DNA from: Caryophanales bacterium UBA6877
GTDB taxonomy: Bacteria > Bacillota_I > Bacilli_A > RFN20 > CAG-826
Assembly: GCA_002451465.1 (NCBI GenBank)
Contig: DKCJ01000017.1
Location: 10,798 to 23,190 of the forward strand
DNA: 12,393 bases
Reading direction: 5' to 3'
Below the pieces are notes generated by a model, which worked only from the letters and a program-made list of their open reading frames with translations, was not told the origin of the DNA and did no database searches. Of the stretch, positions 1 through 5,808 are shown piece after piece (position 1 is the stretch's first letter; every line of letters starts with the position of its first letter). The position numbers and the translations under genes were made by a program.

Positions 1-109
1 TTGATAAACATAATAAATTTTTAAATAGTTTTCTTGCTTTATTCATATAATTTTTCCTTTGTTATAATTATATAAAATCGCTAACTAATTTTCTATGATA
101 CTTTTAAAC

Positions 110-143
110 ATTAAAAAAATTGATGGGTAAACCCATCAATTTT
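110..143 (-). terminator. Rho-independent terminator of argS
   Basis: A perfect 12-bp inverted repeat (116-127 with 132-143) encloses a 4-nt loop, with the GGG/CCC pairs next to the loop. Read on the minus strand, the hairpin follows the argS stop codon by about 15 nt and runs into a U-rich tract (A run at 113-119 on the plus strand). The A/T pairs at the stem base would let it work partly from the other side too, but the best T tract serves argS. Confidence 0.85.
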
Positions 144-158
144 AATTTATAAGTTATT

Positions 159-1814
159 TTACATCTTTTCTGGAGCACTAACTCCGACAAGATATAATGC
201 GTTTTTCAAAACTATTGATACCGCTTTAACTAATCCAAGTCTTTCGTTTGTTAATTCAGGATTTTTTGGATCATTAATTTTGCATGAACCATAATATGAA
301 TGGAAATAACTGGCTAATTTTTGAACATAAGTACAAATCATATTAGGAGCACGAGTTTTTGCAGCATTACCAACAATAGTTGGGAATTCCATTAATGTTT
401 TTAATATTTCTGTTTCTTTTGAATCAACTAATAAATCATATTTTGTAGGTTGAACAAAATTTTTAGCTTCTTTAAAAACATTATGAGCTCTAGCAAAAGC
501 ATATTGAGCATAATAAACTGGGTTATCACTACTCTTCTTACGAACTAAGCCTAAATCAAAATCCATGTGTGCACCAAGTTCACGAGCAGCAAAAGTATAA
601 CGTGCAGCATCAACGCCAACATCTTCACAAAGTTCTCTTAAGGAAATTCCATTTCCAGTACGTTTTGACATTTTTACTTCTTTACCATCTTCAACAAGTC
701 TAACCATTTGTTCAAGATCAATGTCAAGTGAATTTGGATGACCAAGGCATGCAAGAGCAGCTTGCATACGTGCAACATAACCATGATGGTCAGCACCCAA
801 AAGAATAATTAAATGAGGACATCCTCTTTCAAATTTATACATATTGTTTGCAATATCTGGTAAGAAATAGGTAAATGAACCATCTTTTTTAACAAGAACT
901 CTATCTTTATCATCACCATATAAAGTTGTTTTAAGCCATAAAGCCCCATCAAGTTCATATAAAACGCCTTTAGCACGCATATCATCTAAACATTTTTTAA
1001 TACGTGCATCATTATTTTGATAGAAGAATGATTCTGGCATCCATGAATCAAAAACAACTCTAAAGTTCTTTAAATCTTCTTCAATTTTTTTAAGTTCTAA
1101 ATGCTTTCCAGTAGTTTTAAAATATTCAAGTCTTTCTTTAGGATCACTATTTAACCACTTGTCACCATCTTTTTCGGCAATTTTATTTGCGATATCTACA
1201 ATATCTTGAGCGTGGTATCCATTATCTGGAATAGGATAATCATTTCTTCCAAAATGTTCAAAATATCTAGCAATTAATGATTCACCAAGCATATCAATTT
1301 GATGTCCTGCATCATTAATGTAGTATTCTCTTAAAACATCATAACCACTAGCAAGCATGAGTCTAGCAATTGAGTCACCCCAAGCAGCAGCACGGGCATG
1401 TCCAACATGAAGATCACCAGTAGGATTAGCACTAACATATTCAAGATTTATTTTTGGATAAGCTTTACCAACTTCATTATGACCATAATTATCACCAGCA
1501 GCAATAATTGAATTAATTGAGTCAGCAAGTGCACTCTTTTTCATTTTAAAATTAATAAAGCCAGGTCTTACAGCTTCTATAGTTTCATAGTCTTTTGCAA
1601 CTTTTTTAAGTTCTTCAACTAAAGCAGTAGCTATAACCATTGGATTTGTTTTTAAAGGTTTAGCAAGACGCATAGCAATTGTTGTTGCGTAATCCGCAAT
1701 TTTTGGGTCACGAGGTATTTCTACCACAATATCTTTAGTAAATTCTTCATTTTTATAAACATTAAGAGTAGCTAATCTTACATATTCTTTTAATGTTGTT
1801 TGTATATCACTCAT
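159..1814 (-). CDS. argS: Arginyl-tRNA synthetase
   Basis: Class I aminoacyl-tRNA synthetase that charges tRNA-Arg with arginine using ATP in the cytoplasm. The 551-residue product has the usual length of bacterial ArgRS. Visible signatures are an N-terminal additional domain (about 1-100), the HIGH-type motif as HVGH at 136-139 within SANPTGDLHVGHAR, the LLGADHHGY segment near 338-346, the KMSK loop as KMSKR at 381-385, and a C-terminal DALR anticodon-binding domain (about 430-551, including NPVYYAQYAFARAH). The frame is open to an ATG at 1841, but I chose the ATG at 1814. It has a GGAGC ribosome site 6 nt upstream and gives the normal N-terminus MSDIQTTLKEY, while the upstream ATG lies at the predicted transcription start. 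The gene appears monocistronic, with its own promoter and terminator. I see no T-box leader. It is divergent from the secreted-protein gene. Confidence 0.97.
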   Translation of the reverse strand: MSDIQTTLKEYVRLATLNVYKNEEFTKDIVVEIPRDPKIADYATTIAMRLAKPLKTNPMVIATALVEELKKVAKDYETIEAVRPGFINFKMKKSALADSINSIIAAGDNYGHNEVGKAYPKINLEYVSANPTGDLHVGHARAAAWGDSIARLMLASGYDVLREYYINDAGHQIDMLGESLIARYFEHFGRNDYPIPDNGYHAQDIVDIANKIAEKDGDKWLNSDPKERLEYFKTTGKHLELKKIEEDLKNFRVVFDSWMPESFFYQNNDARIKKCLDDMRAKGVLYELDGALWLKTTLYGDDKDRVLVKKDGSFTYFLPDIANNMYKFERGCPHLIILLGADHHGYVARMQAALACLGHPNSLDIDLEQMVRLVEDGKEVKMSKRTGNGISLRELCEDVGVDAARYTFAARELGAHMDFDLGLVRKKSSDNPVYYAQYAFARAHNVFKEAKNFVQPTKYDLLVDSKETEILKTLMEFPTIVGNAAKTRAPNMICTYVQKLASYFHSYYGSCKINDPKNPELTNERLGLVKAVSIVLKNALYLVGVSAPEKM

Positions 1815-1820
1815 ATTCTT

Positions 1821-1825
1821 GCTCC
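1821..1825 (-). promoter_or_regulatory. Ribosome binding site deciding the argS start
   Basis: GGAGC on the minus strand, 6 nt before the ATG at 1814. Its position excludes the in-frame upstream ATG at 1841 as the main start, because it lies downstream of that codon. Confidence 0.7.
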
Positions 1826-1843
1826 TTATCAAAATGCACAAAA

Positions 1844-1849
1844 ATTATA
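1844..1849 (-). promoter_or_regulatory. Candidate argS -10 box
   Basis: A perfect TATAAT on the minus strand, about 30 nt before the chosen argS ATG. It would give a short leader of roughly 22 nt. No good -35 hexamer stands at 16-18 nt (best match three of six), so this is called on the -10 alone. On the plus strand the same DNA offers TACAAT at 1848-1853 with TTATCA at 1826-1831 (16-nt spacer), a weak possible promoter for the divergent gene. The two promoters would overlap. Confidence 0.4.
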
Positions 1850-1949
1850 CAATAAAATGTCTATTTATGCATTAAAAAACAATATTAAACCTTTAAAAAC
1901 TATTAACAAAATAAAAAATGATACTAAAAATATTAATGGGGGTTTAGAA

Positions 1950-2459
1950 ATGCTTACAATTTTATTGACGGCGTTTTTGTCTTTCAGTTCTGTTTCAAGC
2001 ACTATGAATGCTAAAAGTCATGAACTTAATTTTGTCACTAAAGATGATTCGATTTCTGGTGATACATATCAACCAAAAGCTGATATCTCTTATGGTGAAT
2101 ATGATGTTGGTACAACCTACAATGGTATTATTGCTCGTCATCAAATGATCTCAATTGATAGTAGCGAATATCTTGGACCAATTGTTGTAGATAAGTTAAC
2201 TAGCACTTATAATGCTGCAGCATTGGAAAATTTTCATTTTAATGAAAGAATTTCCACTGTTGAAGATTCAACAGTTTCAACATCAATTGAGTTATCTTCT
2301 GAAATAACATCAGGTTTAGGTGTCAAAATGAATATGGATGATGTAGTAATTTTTGGAAACTATGCTATTAAGGATATTTATAAAATAGAAAATACTGTAA
2401 CCTATTCATATAGTGAAGAAATAACTAAAGATGTTTCTTATGATGTTAAAAAAAATTAA
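1950..2459 (+). CDS. Probable secreted protein, frame broken at its C-terminus
   Basis: I do not recognise this family. The product of 169 residues starts with a hydrophobic stretch (MLTILLTAFLSFSSVSS) that may be a signal peptide, though it lacks the usual lysines at its start. The ATG at 1950 was chosen because GGGGG stands 7 nt upstream. An in-frame ATG at 1857 would add a basic N-terminal segment (MSIYALKNNIKPLK...) but has no ribosome site. The mature part is rich in Ser, Thr, Asp and Tyr. From about residue 100 it shows alternating polar/hydrophobic strands (STSIELSSEITSGLGVKM, ENTVTYSYSEEITKDVSYDV), which suggest an extended beta-rich fold. A weak resemblance to aerolysin/ETX-type beta-hairpin proteins is only an impression. 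The frame ends at TAA 2457-2459, directly after an A8 run, and clear coding sequence continues in the -1 frame, so this is probably the N-terminal part of a longer protein. Confidence 0.6.
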   Translation: MLTILLTAFLSFSSVSSTMNAKSHELNFVTKDDSISGDTYQPKADISYGEYDVGTTYNGIIARHQMISIDSSEYLGPIVVDKLTSTYNAAALENFHFNERISTVEDSTVSTSIELSSEITSGLGVKMNMDDVVIFGNYAIKDIYKIENTVTYSYSEEITKDVSYDVKKN

Positions 2460-2646
2460 TTGATGGCAAACATTTTTATCTAGGTTTGGTTGCTTATACA
2501 TACAAAGTAAAGTGCCAATCATGGCAATATGATGATTATTGGTGGGGCGATTATGAAGTAGGTGAAAGTCGTAAGAAATTTGATACATCTTAACATTAGA
2601 ACCTTATATTACTATATGTTTTAAAGGTGGTTCATTTATAAAATAG
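2450..2646 (+). pseudogene. Frameshifted 3' part of the secreted-protein gene
   Basis: Right after the A8 run, the -1 frame encodes 45 sensible residues to TAA 2591-2593, starting LIDGKHFYLGLVAYTYKVKC and including SWQYDDYWWGDYEVGESRKK. The composition (Tyr, Trp, alternating strands) matches the upstream part. This frame has a stop at 2447-2449 and the upstream frame stops at 2457-2459, so the shift must fall inside the A run. Beyond 2593 a further -1 shift would add LTLEPYITICFKGGSFIK and end at TAG 2644-2646, overlapping the ribosome site of the next gene. That last piece is short and could be chance. The cause may be a real mutation, an assembly error in a homopolymer, or slippage during expression. 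Confidence 0.6.
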
Positions 2647-2656
2647 GAGAAAAAAT

Positions 2657-3232
2657 ATGATAAAAAATAAATTATTGAAAAAAATATTTTTAGTTGGTGT
2701 TTTATTAAATGCATTAGTTGCTTGTAATCAACCTGCATCGCAAGGTGATTATGAAATAATTGAGCAAAGTTATAATATTACTTATTCAACTTTATTATTG
2801 AATCAAAAAATAGGTATGATTAGTCCAGTCATAAACGTTACTGGCAGTAGTAAAATCTCAGCAACCCCAACTTGGATATACAAAAATAGAACTGGCTTAG
2901 TGTTTTTTGAAGATGATTGTTTATTTACTCGAGAAGAAGCTGAAGCTTATATGAGTGGACATGAAAGTGCTAGTGAAAAATATAAATGTGAAGGAACTAA
3001 ATATTATTCATATGAACCAATAACTGATCAAAAAAATGGTGAGATTGGAACTCTTACATATGAATGTGATACAACTGGTCTTACTGGTTTATATGCACTT
3101 TATTATATTACAGATTTATATCAATATCTTGTAACTCCAAAAGATGGCAGAGATCCATTCAATGTCTATTCATCAGCTGGTTGGATTGGTTTAAGTCTTG
3201 AACCTTATGATAGAAATTCAACTGAAAAATAA
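2657..3232 (+). CDS. Small lipoprotein of unknown function
   Basis: A 191-residue protein with a classic lipoprotein signal: basic start (MIKNKLLKK), hydrophobic core, and lipobox LVAC with the lipidated cysteine at residue 23. It should be anchored to the outer face of the membrane. AGGAGA stands 7 nt before the ATG. The mature domain (24-191) matches no family I know. It holds three cysteines (in EDDCLF, KYKCEG and YECDTT) and a C-terminal aromatic stretch ending near GLSLEPYDRNS. The start lies 63 nt after the first possible stop of the upstream broken gene and 10 nt after the second, and no separate promoter is convincing, so co-transcription is likely. A short similarity between its LSLEPY and the LTLEPY of the upstream remnant may hint at related C-termini but is too short to weigh. 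The convergent terminator lies about 60 nt downstream. Confidence 0.85.
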   Translation: MIKNKLLKKIFLVGVLLNALVACNQPASQGDYEIIEQSYNITYSTLLLNQKIGMISPVINVTGSSKISATPTWIYKNRTGLVFFEDDCLFTREEAEAYMSGHESASEKYKCEGTKYYSYEPITDQKNGEIGTLTYECDTTGLTGLYALYYITDLYQYLVTPKDGRDPFNVYSSAGWIGLSLEPYDRNSTEK

Positions 3233-3294
3233 ATTAATATTTTATAAATAATTAATTTAATTTATTTTAGGTTTTATAACTTACTTAAAAGAAC

Positions 3295-3327
3295 AAAAAA
3301 GTGCAGATTAATTATCTGCACTTTTTC
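3295..3327. terminator. Bidirectional terminator between convergent transcripts
   Basis: A 13-bp perfect inverted repeat pairs 3296-3308 with 3314-3326 around a 5-nt loop. Its core GTGCAGAT/ATCTGCAC is flanked by A5 on the left and T5 on the right, so each strand reads a hairpin followed by a U tract. It sits between the ends of the plus-strand lipoprotein gene (3232) and the minus-strand LRR gene (3350) and should stop both transcripts. Confidence 0.9.
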
Positions 3328-3349
3328 TATGTTTATTTACTTTATTAAA

Positions 3350-5794
3350 TTAATAAACTATATCGGCATCGCTACATCTAACAATAGCGCCACTTTCAAA
3401 TGCACCATAGCCAAATGCATCTTCACCAAGACCTAAGAATTCGGCTTTAGTACCATCATAGGTTGCAACTAAATTTGTTGCTCCTTTAAAGGCATAATTA
3501 CCAATAGATTTTATGTTCTTTGGAAGATTGATTTCTTTTAATGATGTGCAACCATTAAATGCATTACTATTTATTTTGGTAATAGTATTTGGTAATGTAG
3601 CACTTTCCAAAACCTTACAATTTTTTGCTATTTCACTTGGAACAGTTGCCAATTTTGTAGATAAAGATAAATCTAAAGTTTTTAAATATTTTGAATTTGC
3701 AAATGCTGAAGAAGAAAGTTTTTCTAAAGTTTCAGGTGTTTTAACTTTTTCAATAGCACTTGATCCACTAATTCCAGACCAATCACTATCGGCAAGAACA
3801 TTTCTACCAATTTCAGTTACTTTATTAAAGTCAACTTCTTTTAAGTATTGAGCAGCAGCAAAAACATAATCATTTACTTTTTTAGCTTCATCAAGAATCT
3901 TATAACTTTCTCTTTTATTACCAAGAGGATATTCAACTAATTTTGAAAGATCTTTTGTATAAACAACGCCATCAACACTCTTATATTTAGTAACATTTTC
4001 ACCTAAATTAATGTTTTCAATACTCACGCCATAAGAGAATAAACCTTTTGAACCACTGCCATATTCGACAAGTGTACTTGGGAAGACAACTTCTTCTAAT
4101 TTAGGACATGCTGCAAAAACATTATCTCCAAGTTTTGTAACACCTTCTTCAATAGTTACCTTTTCTAATTTTAAGTTGTTTCTAAAGACTTGTGAATCAA
4201 CAGTTTTAACATTTCCTGGAATAGTAACTTCAGTTAAATTTGGCAAATTGAAGAATGCATTACTGCCAATAGATGTAACTTTACTCTTTAATAAATTAGT
4301 GCTATCTACTTTATTAAATGCAGTACCATAAAAAGCACTACTTCCAATTTTAGTAATTTCATCAATATTTGAAAGACTTACTAATTTTGCACAACTATCA
4401 AAACATGAATTAGGAATACTAGTTACACTCTTACTCCAAGTGACAGATGTAAGTTCACTACAACTTACAAAAGCACCATCATTTATTGTTGTAACTGTAT
4501 CAGGAATAACAACTGTTTTAAGCCCAGTCTTATAAAAAGCTCTATTTCCGATAGTAGTGAGCGCATCAGTAAATTTAAATTCAACGAGATTTGTACAAGA
4601 ATCGAAGAAATAACGACCAACAGTATCAACTACATTATTCCATGTAAATGAAGTTAATTTTGCACAATCATCAAACACGCTAGTGCCTAATTCTTTAACA
4701 TTCTTTGGTAAGGTAAAACTTGTAAAGCCTGTATTACTAAAGGCACTATTATCAATTGATGTTAAGCTATCTTCATTAGCAAATTTTAATGAAACTAAAG
4801 ATTCACAATCTTCAAAAGCATCTTCGCCTATTTTAACAACAGTTGATGGAAGTGTAATTTCTGTTAAGCTTTTACATCCACTAAAAGTACTTTCAGGTAA
4901 GATTGTAATTCCCTCAGGTAATCTAACGCTTTTTAAAGATTCACAATATTCAAAGACACCTTCACCAAATTCATAAACTGAATCAGGAATGTAAATTTCT
5001 TCAAGTTTAGTATTATTATAGAAAGCTTGATCGCCTAATTCGCTAATACTATTTGGTAATGTGATACTTTTTAAATTTTCAGCATAAGTAAATGCTCCAC
5101 TATCAATCTTAGTGACTGGTTTTCCTTGATAACTATTAGGAATAGTTATTGATTCTGCATCACCTAAATAATAATAAAGCATATAACCTTCTTCACCACC
5201 TGCCGAAACAGGAGTGAAAACAAAGTCTGTATTGCTAAATTCTTCATAAGTTGCGGTTACTAATAAATCTGATGTAACATTACTAAAGTCTTTATCCCAG
5301 CCTTTAAAAACATATGATTTTTCAAAATTAGATGCTCTTTTTGGCTCATTACCAACATATACTGCACTTTCGTTTGCTTTAACGCTTGTTTCATATAATA
5401 AAGTGCCATCATAATCAACAAATCTAACATCAAATGTAGCAGTTGATTTATCTTTTATAGTTACATCAAGTGTTGCTTTAACATCACTTCCTAAACTAGC
5501 AGTAACAGTCGCTGTACCAGCTTTTAAGGCTTTAATTAAACCTGTATTATCAACACTTAATAAATCATCATCGCTACTTGTAAAACTAACTTTCATAAAA
5601 CTTGAATTAGTTACACTTACATATACACGACTCTCTTCACCAACATATAAACTTTTAACTCCACTTAAACTTATAGTGGCATCTTTATTTGTTTCTTGCT
5701 TATTAAAATAACTTCCAATATCAGTAGAATTACAAGAAGCTAATGTTAAACTCGCAAATAAAACTAAACCAGTTAATAATTTTCTTTTCTTCAT
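3350..5794 (-). CDS. BspA-type leucine-rich repeat lipoprotein (last operon gene)
   Basis: A surface lipoprotein of 814 residues, likely a binding or adhesion protein. Domains in order are: signal peptide with lipobox LASC and lipidated Cys21; Big_2 Ig-like domain (about 38-114, with FTSSDDDLLSVDNTGLI and AGTATVTAS); an InlB/Flg_new-type repeat (about 120-185, with DYDGT, EPKR and FKGWDKD); and an LRR_5 array (about 205-780). The end resembles the closing module common in BspA-like proteins (YDGTKAEF, then VRCSDADIVY). There is no LPXTG motif or C-terminal membrane segment. An ATG at 5809 overlaps the stop of the previous gene but has no ribosome site. The ATG at 5794 has AGAGG 7 nt upstream and starts MKKRK like its neighbours, so I use it. 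It lies 14 nt behind its paralogue and is followed by the bidirectional terminator. Family assignment is firm; the ligand is unknown. Confidence 0.93.
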   Translation of the reverse strand: MKKRKLLTGLVLFASLTLASCNSTDIGSYFNKQETNKDATISLSGVKSLYVGEESRVYVSVTNSSFMKVSFTSSDDDLLSVDNTGLIKALKAGTATVTASLGSDVKATLDVTIKDKSTATFDVRFVDYDGTLLYETSVKANESAVYVGNEPKRASNFEKSYVFKGWDKDFSNVTSDLLVTATYEEFSNTDFVFTPVSAGGEEGYMLYYYLGDAESITIPNSYQGKPVTKIDSGAFTYAENLKSITLPNSISELGDQAFYNNTKLEEIYIPDSVYEFGEGVFEYCESLKSVRLPEGITILPESTFSGCKSLTEITLPSTVVKIGEDAFEDCESLVSLKFANEDSLTSIDNSAFSNTGFTSFTLPKNVKELGTSVFDDCAKLTSFTWNNVVDTVGRYFFDSCTNLVEFKFTDALTTIGNRAFYKTGLKTVVIPDTVTTINDGAFVSCSELTSVTWSKSVTSIPNSCFDSCAKLVSLSNIDEITKIGSSAFYGTAFNKVDSTNLLKSKVTSIGSNAFFNLPNLTEVTIPGNVKTVDSQVFRNNLKLEKVTIEEGVTKLGDNVFAACPKLEEVVFPSTLVEYGSGSKGLFSYGVSIENINLGENVTKYKSVDGVVYTKDLSKLVEYPLGNKRESYKILDEAKKVNDYVFAAAQYLKEVDFNKVTEIGRNVLADSDWSGISGSSAIEKVKTPETLEKLSSSAFANSKYLKTLDLSLSTKLATVPSEIAKNCKVLESATLPNTITKINSNAFNGCTSLKEINLPKNIKSIGNYAFKGATNLVATYDGTKAEFLGLGEDAFGYGAFESGAIVRCSDADIVY
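3455..5182 (-). repeat. LRR_5 (BspA-type) repeat array, about 22 units
   Basis: Residues 205-780 of the 814-residue protein are built from units of mostly 23 residues with the pattern AFxxCxxLxxIxLPxxVxxIGxx. I count about 22 by hand. Some units are one residue shorter and replace the Cys-containing turn with a TG turn (SNTGFTSFTLP, YKTGLKTVVIP). Near residues 606-640 a longer insertion (VDGVVYTKDLSKLVEYP) interrupts the array; such DGxxY inserts are usual in BspA-like proteins. Confidence 0.9.
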
Positions 5795-5801
5795 AATATT
5801 A

Positions 5802-5806
5802 CCTCT
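5802..5806 (-). promoter_or_regulatory. Ribosome binding site deciding the start of the last operon gene
   Basis: AGAGG on the minus strand, 7 nt before the ATG at 5794. It lies downstream of the alternative ATG at 5809, which overlaps the preceding stop codon and has no purine-rich site of its own. Confidence 0.65.
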
Positions 5807-5808
5807 CA

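Noticed and set aside
1..115. TATAAT-like boxes at 46-51 and 63-68 at the left edge
   Set aside because: No -35 element at proper spacing and no gene start follows on the plus strand; such matches are expected in DNA this AT-rich.
1800..1949. Upstream in-frame extension of the secreted-protein gene to ATG 1857 or earlier
   Set aside because: No ribosome site precedes those ATGs, and the region overlaps the argS start and promoter. The extension would supply a basic signal-peptide start, so it is kept only as a possibility.
2406..2588. Minus-strand 60-residue open frame opposite the broken secreted-protein gene
   Set aside because: It has no ribosome site or recognisable product, and it lies antisense to sequence that codes well on the plus strand in the -1 frame.
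3513..4976. Plus-strand open frames of about 97-112 residues inside the 814-residue LRR gene
   Set aside because: They mirror the repetitive LRR coding strand, have no ribosome sites, and give no plausible proteins.
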